Shown piece by piece: positions 7,337-16,902 of a stretch of 64,000 bases of DNA (positions within the stretch are counted from its first letter, which is position 1; each line of letters starts with the position of its first letter). Under the pieces are notes generated by a model. That model saw only the letters and a list, made by a program, of their open reading frames with translations, ran no database searches and was not told the origin of the DNA. Where the stretch lies: the NCBI GenBank assembly GCA_031316315.1, contig JADBEO010000010.1:1-64000 (forward strand). The letters run 5' to 3'. The stretch is from Chelatococcus sambhunathii. Its GTDB lineage: Bacteria > Pseudomonadota > Alphaproteobacteria > Rhizobiales > Methylopilaceae. A program made the translations under genes and the position numbers.

Positions 7337-9181
7337 TCAGGCCTCCGAAACGATCGCTCGTCGGACCGTTTCGAAACCGTCCACGTCCCGCGCCCCCCAG
7401 TCCGTGTGGGCGGCTCCGCCGTTGATCCAGCTGACGGACGCGCCGGCGTCCGCAGCGAAGCGGAGCGCGCGGCCGGCCTCCATCGCGAACACGCCGAGCG
7501 AAAGCTTCGGCCCGAAGGCGCGCAGCCGCGCCGCCGCCTGCGTCTCGTCGGCGACCTCGCAGACGCTTACGATCGGCGCGAACAGCGGCGCTTGCGCGAC
7601 CGCCATCGTCTCGTCCACGGCGTCGAGCAGCGTCGGCCTGAGGTGGCAGGCGCGACCGCGCCCGAACTCGTGGGTCCGCCCTCCGGCTTTCAGGGCGGCG
7701 CCCACCCTGCCCGCTTCCGCGATCGCCGACAGCGCCCGATCGAGAGCCTCCCTGTCGGGCAGCGGGCCAACGTCGCAGGCGGGATCGGTGGGGTCGCCGA
7801 GCTCCAGCGAGCGGATCTCGATCCGGAGCCTCTCGACCAGCGCGCGGCGCGCCGGCGAGGCTACGAAGACGATGGTCTCGCTGAGCGCGCGCCCGCGCGC
7901 CCAGGCCCGCGGCCCGCGCAGGAGCGCGACGGCGGCGGCGGGGACATCCGCGTCCTCGGCGACGAAGACCGCCGATTTCGGCGGTGGGCGCTCCCAGCCG
8001 GCGAGTTCCGGCGCGTGGATGCGCATGGCGCGCTCCGCGTCCTCGCCGGCGGCCGCCGCGAAGGCGTCGGCCGCGACGCCCGCCTCGACGAGAATCTCGC
8101 CGAGCCGATCGATCGCGCGGGCCTTGCGCGCCGCTGAGCAGATCAGGATCGAGCTCCCGGCGGCCAGCGCCGGGGCTGCGACGCGGCTCGCGGACAGCAG
8201 CGCCGCGCTCCAGTGGACGCCGGCGGCGACGGCGACGGCCGTGTCACGCAGTTCGACGCCATAGCAGCGCGAACCAAGGCGGACGCGTTCAGGCTGCGGC
8301 TCGCCGGCGCGTTCCGCCGCCCGCTCCAGGGCCCGGACGACCAGCGGGAGGTCGTGAGCCTCGATATCCGCGAGGGGGCGCAGCGTGTCGCGCGCCTCGA
8401 ACCTCGCGAGCGCGCGGCGCTCTCGGCGCACCAGTTCCGCTGCGCGGCGCAGCGCCTCGGCGCGCTCGAGCCGCTCGGCCGCGCGCCAGATCGGCGACCC
8501 GCGCCCGTTCGTGGCCGCCCATGCGCGCCGCGCCGTCGGCGCCGAAGGGGACGCTTGAGCGCCGCCGCCCGGCCCGATCAGCCACATGACGAGTTCGCGC
8601 ACCGCTGCGCGCGCCTCGGCGCCGTCGCCGCGCGTCTCCAGACTGGCGTGGGACTGAAGCCAAAGGCCGTCGATGGTCGCGGCGATCGTCGACACGGTGA
8701 GCTCGAGCCGATGCGGAGGAACCAGCTCGCGAAGCGCATGACGGAGATTCGAGCGCATCCTGCGCAAGTAGATCGCCTGCACGCGCCGGTACGGTTCGGA
8801 GTGCATGATCTGGCCCCAGAAGGCGAGCCAGACCGCGCTGGTGCGACGATCGAACTCCTCCGGGGCGAGCGTCGACTCCGGGACCGCAAGCACCCGCTCG
8901 ATCGGCGATCTCGCCGCCCGCATCCGTGTCGCGGTAGCGCGGGCGAGGCGGGTCGCCATGAAGCGCAGCGTCGCCTCCAGCAAGCCGTCCTTGTCGCCGA
9001 AGTAATGCGCGAACAGTCCGGGCGACACGCCGGCCCGCCGCGCGATCTCGCCGAGCGAGGCGGCTTTGAAGCCGACGTCCCCGACCGTCTCGATCGTCGC
9101 CTCTATCAGATGCCGACGGCGCTCCGCCTCGAAGCTCCGCATCGGATCGATATCGGGGAACGCAGGGTCGCTCGCGGCCAT
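7337..9181 (-). CDS. BetI-like TetR regulator fused to a degenerate aldehyde dehydrogenase domain
   Basis: One uninterrupted 614-residue frame. Residues 1-203 form a TetR repressor of the BetI type: helix-turn-helix LGEIARRAGVSPGLFAHYFG at about 43-62, then KDGLLEATLRFM and AVWLAFWGQ. After a linker (204-226), residues 227-614 follow the BetB encoded 3.4 kb away (IWRAAERLERAEALRRAAEL; APALAAGSSILI; KSAVFVAEDAD; SVSWINGG). By alignment, catalytic Cys300 of BetB is Ala432, Asn167 is Ser325, NAD-contact Lys190 is Cys348 and Glu401 is Pro532. About 30 residues containing the NAD-loop glycines and the catalytic Glu region are deleted or altered. Enzyme activity is therefore unlikely; a sensor role is inferred. 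ATG 9181 sits 18 bases from an operator. It is divergent from choX. Confidence 0.85.
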   Translation of the reverse strand: MAASDPAFPDIDPMRSFEAERRRHLIEATIETVGDVGFKAASLGEIARRAGVSPGLFAHYFGDKDGLLEATLRFMATRLARATATRMRAARSPIERVLAVPESTLAPEEFDRRTSAVWLAFWGQIMHSEPYRRVQAIYLRRMRSNLRHALRELVPPHRLELTVSTIAATIDGLWLQSHASLETRGDGAEARAAVRELVMWLIGPGGGAQASPSAPTARRAWAATNGRGSPIWRAAERLERAEALRRAAELVRRERRALARFEARDTLRPLADIEAHDLPLVVRALERAAERAGEPQPERVRLGSRCYGVELRDTAVAVAAGVHWSAALLSASRVAAPALAAGSSILICSAARKARAIDRLGEILVEAGVAADAFAAAAGEDAERAMRIHAPELAGWERPPPKSAVFVAEDADVPAAAVALLRGPRAWARGRALSETIVFVASPARRALVERLRIEIRSLELGDPTDPACDVGPLPDREALDRALSAIAEAGRVGAALKAGGRTHEFGRGRACHLRPTLLDAVDETMAVAQAPLFAPIVSVCEVADETQAAARLRAFGPKLSLGVFAMEAGRALRFAADAGASVSWINGGAAHTDWGARDVDGFETVRRAIVSEA

Positions 9182-9199
9182 AGCGCAGGATAGGCATGC

Positions 9200-9217
9200 A
9201 TTGAATGACCGTTCAAT
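9200..9217. promoter_or_regulatory. BetI-type operator O1
   Basis: ATTGAATGACCGTTCAAT has 6-bp inverted arms ATTGAA/TTCAAT. Its reverse complement differs from O2 (9353-9370) at one base. The site lies 18 bases upstream of the regulator start codon, where binding would block its own expression. The arms resemble the BetI site known in enterobacteria. Confidence 0.8.
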
Positions 9218-9352
9218 ATCTATCGCTGTCCGGCGGCTAGCAACGTCGGAAAAAGGCCGACAGCCATACCGGTTTGCACAAAAAAACGGCCGATTGACGC
9301 GAATGAAATCAACAAGATGACAGATTTTGCGCTGCATCATTTGCATTTTGCT

Positions 9353-9370
9353 ATTGAACGATCATTCAAT
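9353..9370. promoter_or_regulatory. BetI-type operator O2
   Basis: ATTGAACGATCATTCAAT, an inverted repeat with the same arms as O1, ends 55 bases upstream of the choX start codon. It is placed to control the choXWV-betBA operon. The centres of O1 and O2 are 153 bp apart. Confidence 0.8.
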
Positions 9371-9425
9371 GCGATCTACGACTCGCGCAGCGCCAGTTGA
9401 GGCCCCGGCTTTTGGAGGTTTCCCC

Positions 9426-10373
9426 GTGAAGCGTCGTACCCTCGGATTTTCGGTTCTGTTCGCCGCGCTGCTCGGCGGCGGCGCGGTCCAGGCGGCCGAC
9501 CCCGCCTCGTGCAAGGCTGTGCGGTTCGCCGACGTCGGCTGGACCGACATCACCTCGACCACTGCGATCGCCTCCCGCCTCCTGAAGCCCCTCGGCTACG
9601 AGCCGAAGACCCAGGTGCTCTCGGTCCCGGTCACCTACGCCTCGCTGAAGTCGAAGGACATCGACGTCTTCCTCGGCAACTGGATGCCGACCATGGAGGC
9701 GGATCGGAAGCCCTATGTCGACGCCGGCCAGATCGATGTGATCGGCCCGAACCTCAAGGGCGCGAAGTACACGCTGGCGGTGCCGGCCTATCTCTACGAC
9801 GCGGGTCTGAAGAGCTTCGCGGACATCGCCAAGTTCAGGGACAAGCTGAAAGACAAAATCTACGGCATCGAGCCGGGCAACGACGGCAACCGCCTGATCC
9901 TCGGCATGATCAAGGACGGCAAGTTCGACCTCAAGGGCTTTGATCTGGTCGAGTCGAGCGAGCAGGGCATGCTCGCCCAGGTCGACCGCGCCCAGCGCCG
10001 CAAGGAGCCGATCGTGTTCCTCGGTTGGGAGCCGCATCCAATGAACACCAAGTTCGCCATGAAGTATCTCGAGGGCGGCGACGAGGTGTTCGGCCCGAAC
10101 TACGGCGGGGCGGAGATCTTCACCAACCTGCGCGCCGGCTACGCCAAGGAATGCCCGAACCTCGGCGCCTTCTTCAACAAGCTGACCTTCACGCTCGACA
10201 CCGAGAACAAGGTGATGGGCTCGATCCTCGACGACGGGATGGAGGGCGAGAAGGCCGCCGAGAAGTGGCTGAAGTCCGAGCCCGAGACGTGGAAACCCTG
10301 GCTCGATGGCGTGACCACGCTCGACGGCCAGCCCGCCCTGCCCGTCGTGCAGAAGAGCCTCGGCCTGAACTGA
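9426..10373 (+). CDS. choX: Choline ABC transporter substrate-binding protein
   Basis: A 315-residue periplasmic binding protein with a signal peptide (residues 1-24, ending AVQAAD). It carries the aromatic-box segments of ChoX: VRFADVGWTDITSTT, FLGNWMPTM, YTLAVPAYLYD, IEPGNDGNRL and FLGWEPHPMN, which supply the Trp, Asp, Tyr and Asn contacts known from the Sinorhizobium meliloti protein. The start is GTG at 9426 with GGAGG at 9414-9418; the frame is open further upstream but that region holds operator O2. It heads choXWV-betBA and delivers choline to the ChoW/ChoV permease. Confidence 0.92.
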   Translation: MKRRTLGFSVLFAALLGGGAVQAADPASCKAVRFADVGWTDITSTTAIASRLLKPLGYEPKTQVLSVPVTYASLKSKDIDVFLGNWMPTMEADRKPYVDAGQIDVIGPNLKGAKYTLAVPAYLYDAGLKSFADIAKFRDKLKDKIYGIEPGNDGNRLILGMIKDGKFDLKGFDLVESSEQGMLAQVDRAQRRKEPIVFLGWEPHPMNTKFAMKYLEGGDEVFGPNYGGAEIFTNLRAGYAKECPNLGAFFNKLTFTLDTENKVMGSILDDGMEGEKAAEKWLKSEPETWKPWLDGVTTLDGQPALPVVQKSLGLN

Positions 10374-10536
10374 GCGTTCAGGCCTCGCCCGGGCCGGATC
10401 ACGGGCGCCAGGATCGCTACGGACGGCGGACAGACCGCCCGTCGCGTCCGCATTCGGATCGCCCTGCCGCCTCGCCGGCCGCCGGTCCTCCGCCGCCCGT
10501 TTGCGACCCATCCGCCAGACCCCGGGGCCCGCGCGC

Positions 10537-11394
10537 ATGTATGAATGGTTGACGTCCCACAAGATCCCGGTCGGCTCTGTGCTGACCACGGCGATCAACT
10601 TCCTGACCGATCACGGGCAAGCCTTCTTCGACTTCGTCTCGATCGCGCTGTCGTCGATGGTCGACGGCCTCACCGCGGTGCTGCTGGCTGCGCCCGCGCT
10701 GCTGCTGATCGGGCTGTTCGCGGCCGGCGCCTGGTTCCTGCACCGCTCGTTCGGGCTCGTCGCCTTCATCGTCCTGTCGCTGCTGCTGGTGATCAACCTC
10801 GGCTACTGGGAAGCGACGATGCAGACGCTGTCGCTGGTCATCTGGTCGACGCTCACCTGCATCGTGATCGGCGTGCCGGTCGGCATCATGGCGGCGCACC
10901 GGCCGTGGCTCTACGCGGCGATCCGGCCGGTGCTCGACCTGATGCAGACGATTCCGACCTTCGTGTACCTGATCCCCACGCTGGTGCTGTTCGGGCTCGG
11001 CACGGTGCCGGGCGTGATCTCGACCGTGATCTTCGCCCTGCCGGCGCCGATCCGCCTTACGCAGCTCGGCATCTCCTCGGTGCCTGAGTCGCTGCGCGAA
11101 GCCGCGCTCGCCTATGGCGCCACCAAGCGCCAGCTTCTCTTCAAGGTGGAACTGCCCGCCGCCATGCCGACGATCCTCGCCGGCGTCACCCAGTGCATCA
11201 TGCTGAGCCTGTCCATGGTGGTCATCGCCGCGCTGGTCGGCGCCGACGGCCTCGGCAAGCCGGTCGTGCGGGCGCTGAACTCGGTCAACATCTCCATGGG
11301 CTTCGAGGCCGGCATCGCGATCGTCGTGCTCGCGATCATCCTCGACCGCGTCTGCAAGCGGCCTGAGCGGCAGGCCCGCAGGAGGCCGGCATGA
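10537..11394 (+). CDS. choW: Choline ABC transporter permease
   Basis: A 285-residue inner-membrane permease of the OpuAB/ProW family. Several hydrophobic helices surround the EAA loop (SLREAALAYGATKRQLLFKVELPAAMPTILAG), which docks on the ATPase. Segments TIPTFVYLIPTLVLFGLG and LVGADGLGKPV are typical of choline/betaine permeases. The start is ATG 10537, 163 bases after choX. Its last four bases (ATGA) overlap the choV start, so translation is coupled. Confidence 0.92.
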   Translation: MYEWLTSHKIPVGSVLTTAINFLTDHGQAFFDFVSIALSSMVDGLTAVLLAAPALLLIGLFAAGAWFLHRSFGLVAFIVLSLLLVINLGYWEATMQTLSLVIWSTLTCIVIGVPVGIMAAHRPWLYAAIRPVLDLMQTIPTFVYLIPTLVLFGLGTVPGVISTVIFALPAPIRLTQLGISSVPESLREAALAYGATKRQLLFKVELPAAMPTILAGVTQCIMLSLSMVVIAALVGADGLGKPVVRALNSVNISMGFEAGIAIVVLAIILDRVCKRPERQARRRPA

Positions 11395-12605
11395 GCGCCG
11401 GCGCGAAGGGGGACGCGACGATGAACGCCCAGACGAACGCGGTCGAGCTCGAAGACCTCGCCATCATCTTCGGTAACGCCAAGCGCGCGCTGGCGCTCGC
11501 CGACGCCGGCGCCGACCGCGACAAGATCCGCGACGACAGCGGCGCGACGCTCGGCGCCTACAAGGTCAATCTCGACATCCGCGAGGGCGAGATCTGCGTG
11601 CTGATGGGCCTGTCGGGCTCGGGCAAGTCGACCGTGCTGCGCGCCATCAACGGGCTCAACAAGACGGCCCGTGGCAAGGTGCTGGTCCGCCACGAAGGCA
11701 AGCAGGTCGATGTGGCGACCTGCAACGCCGCGACGCTGCGCGAGATCCGGCTGAAGACGGTCTCGATGGTGTTCCAGCAGTTCGGCCTGCTGCCCTGGCG
11801 CTCGGTGCGCGACAATGTCGGCTTCGGCCTCGAGATCCGCGGCATGCCCGCCGCCGAGCGCAAGGCGATCGTCGACGAGAAGCTCGAGATGGTCGGCCTC
11901 GGGCGCTGGGCCGACAAGATGGTGCAGGAGCTGTCCGGCGGCATGCAGCAGCGCGTCGGCCTCGCCCGCGCCTTCGCCACCGACGCCGACATCCTGCTGA
12001 TGGACGAGCCGTTCTCGGCGCTCGACCCGCTTATCCGCGACAAGCTTCAGGACGACTTGCTCAGCCTGCAGGAGCGGCTGAAGAAGACCATCGTCTTCGT
12101 CAGCCACGACCTCTCCGAGGCGCTCAAGATCGGCAACCGCATCGCCATCATGGAGGGCGGGCGCGTCGTCCAGTTCGGCGCCGCCGCCGACATCATGCTG
12201 CGGCCGGCCGACGATTATGTCGCCGAGTTCGTGAAGCGCATGAACCCGCTGGAGGTGCTGTGCGCGGACGCGGTGATGACGCCGGCGGACAAGCTCAAGC
12301 GCGAGGCGGGCGGCTGCGTGCTGCTGAACGGCGACGGCTCCGCCAAACTTACCCTCGACGGCGCCGGCAAGCCGGTGTCGCTCAGCGTCGACGGCAGGTC
12401 GTGCAGGATCGGCGAGATCGGCCTCGACGGCGCCCGCAAGTCGGAGGGCGAGATCCTAGTCGCGCCGGCGGAACTGCCGCTCAAGACCGCGATCGAGATC
12501 CGCCGCAACACCGACTACCCGATCGCACTGGTCGACCAGCTCGGCCGGCTCGCCGGGCTTTGCGACCATCAGGAAATCTACAAGGGGCTGTTGCAGAAGC
12601 CATGA
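11391..12605 (+). CDS. choV: Choline ABC transporter ATP-binding protein
   Basis: A 404-residue ATPase of the ProV/OpuAA type. Walker A GLSGSGKS is at residues 73-80, the Q-loop Gln near 129, the signature LSGGM at 181-185 and Walker B ILLMDE at 201-206, followed by the switch His in [11 protein letters not shown]. The C-terminal region after about residue 275 is a regulatory extension that here resembles a degenerate CBS region. It overlaps choW and betB by four bases on each side (ATGA), so uptake and oxidation are translated as one coupled unit. Confidence 0.92.
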   Translation: MSAGAKGDATMNAQTNAVELEDLAIIFGNAKRALALADAGADRDKIRDDSGATLGAYKVNLDIREGEICVLMGLSGSGKSTVLRAINGLNKTARGKVLVRHEGKQVDVATCNAATLREIRLKTVSMVFQQFGLLPWRSVRDNVGFGLEIRGMPAAERKAIVDEKLEMVGLGRWADKMVQELSGGMQQRVGLARAFATDADILLMDEPFSALDPLIRDKLQDDLLSLQERLKKTIVFVSHDLSEALKIGNRIAIMEGGRVVQFGAAADIMLRPADDYVAEFVKRMNPLEVLCADAVMTPADKLKREAGGCVLLNGDGSAKLTLDGAGKPVSLSVDGRSCRIGEIGLDGARKSEGEILVAPAELPLKTAIEIRRNTDYPIALVDQLGRLAGLCDHQEIYKGLLQKP

Positions 12606-14116
12606 GCGCCGCCGCATCCGCCATGCCGCTTCCGGCCGCGTCGCAGCCGGAGTTCGGCCTCCTCAAGCTTCACATCGGCGGCGACTATGTCGACGCGGCC
12701 GGGCCGGAAACCTTCGAGACCGTTAATCCGGCGACGGGCGAGGTCCTCGCGGTCGTCCAGCAGGCGAGCGCGGCGGACGTCGACCGCGCGGTCGCCGCGG
12801 CGGCGGCCGGTCAGAAGATCTGGGGCGCGACGAGCGCGGTGGAGCGCTCCCGCGTCCTGCGCCGCGCCGTCGAGATCCTGCGCGCGCGGAACGACGAGTT
12901 GGCGCGGATCGAGACGCTCGACACCGGCAAGCCATACTCCGAGACGAAGGCGGTCGACGTCGTCACCGGCGCCGACGTGCTCGAATATTATGCCGGCCTC
13001 GCCCCCTCGCTCGAAGGCCGCCAGATCCCGCTGCGGGAGACCTCCTTCGTCTATACGCGGCGCGAGCCGCTCGGGGTCGTCGCCGGCATCGGCGCATGGA
13101 ACTACCCGATCCAGATCGCGCTCTGGAAGTCGGCGCCTGCGCTCGCGGCCGGCAACGCCATGATCTTCAAGCCGAGCGAGGTGACGCCGATCACCGCGCT
13201 CAAGCTCGCTGAAATCTACGCCGAGGCCGGGCTGCCGGCCGGCGTCTTCAACGTGCTGAACGGCGTCGGCGCCGCGGTCGGCGCGGCCATCACCGAACAT
13301 CCCGGCATCGCCAAGGTGTCGTTCACCGGCGGTACGGTGACCGGCAAGAAGGTGATGGCCAGCGCCTCCGCCTCGACGCTGAAGGAGGTGACGATGGAGC
13401 TCGGCGGCAAGTCGCCGCTGATCGTCTTCGAGGACGCTGACCTCGACCGCGCCGCCGACATCGCCGTCATGGCGAACTACTTCTCCTGCGGCCAAGTCTG
13501 CACCAACGGAACGCGCGTGTTCGTGCCGGCGTCGCTGAAGTCCGACTTCGAGGACAAGGTGCTGTCGCGCGTCCGCCGCATCCGCGTTGGCGATCCGCTC
13601 GACGAGAGCGTCAATTTCGGCCCGCTCTCCAGCTTAGCGCATATGCAGAAGGTGCTCTCCTACATCGAGCGCGGGAAGGCGGCGGGCGCGAAACTGCTGA
13701 TCGGCGGCGAGCGCCTCGCGGACGGCGCGTTCGGCGCCGGCGCTTTCGTCGCGCCGACGGTCTTCACCGACTGCACGGACGAGATGGACATCGTCCGCGA
13801 CGAGATTTTCGGACCGGTCATGAGCATCCTCTCCTATGACAGCGAGGACGAGGCCGTGACCCGCGCCAACGCGACGGCTTACGGCCTCGCTGCGGGTCTC
13901 GTCACCCGCGACGTCGCGCGCGCCCACCGCGTCATCCACCGGCTCCAGGCGGGCATCTGCTGGATCAACACCTGGGGCGAGTCCCCGGCCGAGATGCCGG
14001 TCGGCGGCTACAAGCAGTCGGGCGTCGGGCGAGAGAACGGCGTCGAGACGCTGGAGCGCTACACGCAGACGAAGTCGATCCAGGTCGAGCTCGGCGAGTT
14101 CGCCTCGGTGTTCTGA
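12602..14116 (+). CDS. betB: Betaine aldehyde dehydrogenase
   Basis: A 504-residue NAD(P)-dependent aldehyde dehydrogenase that oxidises betaine aldehyde to glycine betaine. Landmarks are Asn167 (GAWNYP), Lys190 (IFKPSE), the FTGGTVTG loop (241-248), Glu266 (MELGGKS) and catalytic Cys300 (CGQVCTNG), followed by EIFGP and [21 protein letters not shown]. All are intact, unlike the related domain of the regulator at 7337-9181. The ATG at 12602 overlaps the choV stop. betA follows after 29 bases. Confidence 0.95.
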   Translation: MSAAASAMPLPAASQPEFGLLKLHIGGDYVDAAGPETFETVNPATGEVLAVVQQASAADVDRAVAAAAAGQKIWGATSAVERSRVLRRAVEILRARNDELARIETLDTGKPYSETKAVDVVTGADVLEYYAGLAPSLEGRQIPLRETSFVYTRREPLGVVAGIGAWNYPIQIALWKSAPALAAGNAMIFKPSEVTPITALKLAEIYAEAGLPAGVFNVLNGVGAAVGAAITEHPGIAKVSFTGGTVTGKKVMASASASTLKEVTMELGGKSPLIVFEDADLDRAADIAVMANYFSCGQVCTNGTRVFVPASLKSDFEDKVLSRVRRIRVGDPLDESVNFGPLSSLAHMQKVLSYIERGKAAGAKLLIGGERLADGAFGAGAFVAPTVFTDCTDEMDIVRDEIFGPVMSILSYDSEDEAVTRANATAYGLAAGLVTRDVARAHRVIHRLQAGICWINTWGESPAEMPVGGYKQSGVGRENGVETLERYTQTKSIQVELGEFASVF

Positions 14117-14145
14117 GCGCCAATCCGCATACGGGACCGGCATCC

Positions 14146-15837
14146 ATGGCCCTGAAGGAATATGACTACATCGTCATCGGTGCCGGCTCGGCGGGCAACG
14201 TGCTCGCCGCGCGGCTGACCGAGGACGCGGACGTGACCGTCCTGCTGCTGGAGGCGGGCGGGCCGGACTACCGGCTCGACTTCCGCACGCAGATGCCGGC
14301 CGCGCTCGCTTATCCCTTGCAGGGCCGCCGCTACAACTGGGCCTATCTCACCGATCCCGAGCCGCACATGAACGGCCGCCGCATGGAGTGCGGACGCGGA
14401 AAAGGGCTCGGCGGCTCCTCGCTGATCAACGGCATGTGCTACATCCGCGGAAACGCGATGGACTTCGACGGCTGGGCGCAGGCGCCGGGGCTCGGCGACT
14501 GGACCTACGCCGACTGCCTGCCCTATTTCCGCAAGGCGGAAACCCGCGACGTCGGCCCGAACGACTATCATGGCGGCGACGGCCCGGTCAGCGTCACGAC
14601 CTCCAAGCCGGGCGTCAACGAGCTGTTCGAGGCGATGATCGAGGCCGGGGTCCAGGCTGGATATCCGCGCACCGAGGACCTCAACGGCTACCAGCAGGAA
14701 GGCTTCGGTCCGATGGACCGGACGGTGACGAAGAAGGGCCGGCGGTCGAGCACCGCGCGCGGCTATCTCGACGTCGCGAAGGAGCGGGCGAACCTCACCA
14801 TCGCGACCCACGCCACGACCGACCGCATCATCTTCTCCGGCAAGCGCGCCATCGGCGTGTCCTATCTCGAGGGATCGGGCGACGAGACGGTGATCGCGCA
14901 TGCGCGGCGCGAGGTGCTGTTGTCGGCCGGCGCGATCGCCTCGCCGCAGATCCTGCAACGCTCCGGCGTCGGCCCGGGCGCCCTGCTGCGCGAGGTCGGC
15001 GCGCCGATCGTGCTGGACCTGCCGGGCGTCGGCCAGAACCTGCAGGACCATCTCGAGATGTACCTGCAGTACGAGTGCAGGAAGCCCGTCTCGCTTGCGC
15101 CCGCGCTCAAGTGGTGGAACCAGCCGAGGATCGGCGCGGAATGGCTGTTCCTCGGCACCGGCGTCGGGGCAAGCAACCAGTTCGAGGCCGGCGGCTTCAT
15201 CCGGTCGAGCTCGGAGTTCGCCTGGCCGAACCTGCAGTACCACTTCCTGCCGGTCGCGATCAGCTACAACGGAACCAACGCCTTCGAGGGCCACGGTTTT
15301 CAGGCCCATGTCGGCTCGATGCGCTCGCCGAGCCGGGGCCGGATCGCGCTGACGTCGATGGACCCGCGCGAGCATCCGAGCATCCTGTTCAACTACATGA
15401 GCCATGAGCAGGACTGGCGCGAGTTCCGCGACGGCATCCGCCTCACCCGCGAGATCATGAGCCAGCCGGCGCTCGACCCCTATCGCGGGCGAGAGATCAG
15501 CCCGGGCGACCAGCGCCAGTCCGACGCAGATCTCGACGCCTTCGTGCGCGAGCACGCCGAGACCGCCTATCACCCCTCCTGCTCCTGCAAGATGGGCGAG
15601 GACGACATGGCGGTGGTCGACGGTCAGGGCCGCGTGCACGGGATCGAGGGCCTGCGGGTGATCGACGCCTCGATCATGCCCCTGATCATCACCGGCAACC
15701 TCAATGCGACGACGATCATGATGGCGGAGAAGATCGCCGACCGGATCCGCGGCCGCGCCCCGCTGCCGCGCAGCGACGCGCCCTATTTCGTCGCGGGCGA
15801 ACGTCCCGTCCGGCAGGCGCCGCTGCGCGCGGCGTGA
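14146..15837 (+). CDS. betA: Choline dehydrogenase (GMC oxidoreductase)
   Basis: A 563-residue FAD enzyme of the glucose-methanol-choline family that oxidises choline to betaine aldehyde. The FAD Rossmann motif GAGSAG is at residues 12-17, GMC signature 1 is around [20 protein letters not shown], signature 2 is [13 protein letters not shown], and the catalytic His476 lies in [25 protein letters not shown] closes the FAD domain. It is the last gene of the choline operon and ends 21 bases from the convergent LuxR-type gene. A short GTGAGC/GCTCAC hairpin spans the junction. Confidence 0.95.
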   Translation: MALKEYDYIVIGAGSAGNVLAARLTEDADVTVLLLEAGGPDYRLDFRTQMPAALAYPLQGRRYNWAYLTDPEPHMNGRRMECGRGKGLGGSSLINGMCYIRGNAMDFDGWAQAPGLGDWTYADCLPYFRKAETRDVGPNDYHGGDGPVSVTTSKPGVNELFEAMIEAGVQAGYPRTEDLNGYQQEGFGPMDRTVTKKGRRSSTARGYLDVAKERANLTIATHATTDRIIFSGKRAIGVSYLEGSGDETVIAHARREVLLSAGAIASPQILQRSGVGPGALLREVGAPIVLDLPGVGQNLQDHLEMYLQYECRKPVSLAPALKWWNQPRIGAEWLFLGTGVGASNQFEAGGFIRSSSEFAWPNLQYHFLPVAISYNGTNAFEGHGFQAHVGSMRSPSRGRIALTSMDPREHPSILFNYMSHEQDWREFRDGIRLTREIMSQPALDPYRGREISPGDQRQSDADLDAFVREHAETAYHPSCSCKMGEDDMAVVDGQGRVHGIEGLRVIDASIMPLIITGNLNATTIMMAEKIADRIRGRAPLPRSDAPYFVAGERPVRQAPLRAA

Positions 15838-15858
15838 GCCGATGAGCTCACCCTGCGC

Positions 15859-16902
15859 TTACGTCGCGGGACGGCCGAACTTCTGCACGAGGGCCCGCTC
15901 AGAGCTGACCTCGGCCTTGCGATAGATCCGCAGTCGGACGTTCTTCACCGCGCCCTTGCTGATCCCGAGAGCCTGCGCGATCGCGCCGGTGGTCTTGCCG
16001 GCCATCACGAGGTCGAACACGTCGCGCTCGCGCGCGGTGAGGCCGCTCTCGATCGCGGAGGACGGGCGCTCCGCCGCGCCTTCCGCGCCGGCCTCGGGCT
16101 TCGGCGCCAGCACAAACATCGTTCCGGAGGGCGCCAGCGGAAAATAGCGGTCGAACCGCTCGATCTTCAGCAGGAAGTCCGGGAGCGTGATCTGCCGCTC
16201 CTCCCCCGCGGAAGCGACGGCGTCGAGGATCGCAGGATCGTGCGCGGCCGCCTCGCGCCAGCCAGCGTTCGCGAAGATCTCGAGGCCGTGGCGATCGAGC
16301 ACAAGCGTCGGCCGCCCGGCGAGCTGGGTCTCGTTGACCTCGCCGGCGAAGCGCAGGCGGTCGAATATGCGGCCGATATGGGTCTTGTGGAAGCCGTCCA
16401 GCACTGGGAAGACCAGCTTGGTGCGCTCGATCTCGGCCGCGGTGAACCGGCCCTTCTCGCGCTCGAGGAACAGGCCGAGCGATGAGTTGCCGACGGTCGA
16501 GAAGAACACGCCGAGCTCGTCGGAAATCTTTGCTGCCGCCTTGAACAGCCGGTTGTAAGGCTTCGGGTCGACCGCCGCGCCGTCGCCGCGATCGAAGCCC
16601 GCGAGGGTGCGCACGCCCGGCTCCTCGAACCGCTTCCAGTGCGCCGAGAACGGATCGAGCGGGGCGCAGCGGGCCGAGTAGAACTCGACGACGTCCTGCG
16701 GGACGTTCCACGTGTAGATCACGTCCGGCGGCGCGACGCGCGAGTAGCGGATGATCCAGCTCGCGCTGTGCGGGATCGTCGATCCGAACAGCTCCACGAG
16801 CTGCTGATGGAAACGGTCCGTCCCCACCGAAGAGGCGACCTCGCCGACCCGCCGGAACCAATCGGCCTGCGCAAGCCTGATCGGCGCGGCTTCCGCGCTC
16901 AT
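15859..16902 (-). CDS. LuxR-type transcriptional regulator, downstream paralogue
   Basis: A 347-residue protein. Its C-terminal LuxR/GerE helix-turn-helix (about 275-335: LTARERDVFDLVMAGKTT, then IAQALGISKGAVKNVRLRIY) is preceded by a large N-terminal domain shared with the neighbour gene: DWFRRVGEV, WIIRYS, PPDVIYTWNVP, CAPLDPFSAHW. That domain is not recognised as an autoinducer-binding, PAS or receiver domain. The start ATG 16902 overlaps the upstream paralogue's stop (ATGA). The position between betA and the methylated-amine genes suggests control of one or both, which is inference. Confidence 0.8.
   Translation of the reverse strand: MSAEAAPIRLAQADWFRRVGEVASSVGTDRFHQQLVELFGSTIPHSASWIIRYSRVAPPDVIYTWNVPQDVVEFYSARCAPLDPFSAHWKRFEEPGVRTLAGFDRGDGAAVDPKPYNRLFKAAAKISDELGVFFSTVGNSSLGLFLEREKGRFTAAEIERTKLVFPVLDGFHKTHIGRIFDRLRFAGEVNETQLAGRPTLVLDRHGLEIFANAGWREAAAHDPAILDAVASAGEERQITLPDFLLKIERFDRYFPLAPSGTMFVLAPKPEAGAEGAAERPSSAIESGLTARERDVFDLVMAGKTTGAIAQALGISKGAVKNVRLRIYRKAEVSSERALVQKFGRPAT

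Noticed and set aside
9327-9425. Upstream extension of choX from 9327
   Set aside because: It would translate through operator O2 and displace the signal peptide; GTG 9426 with GGAGG is far better.
15834-15851. GTGAGC/GCTCAC hairpin at the betA-LuxR convergent junction as a terminator
   Set aside because: The 6-bp stem is weak and no T-tract follows on either strand.
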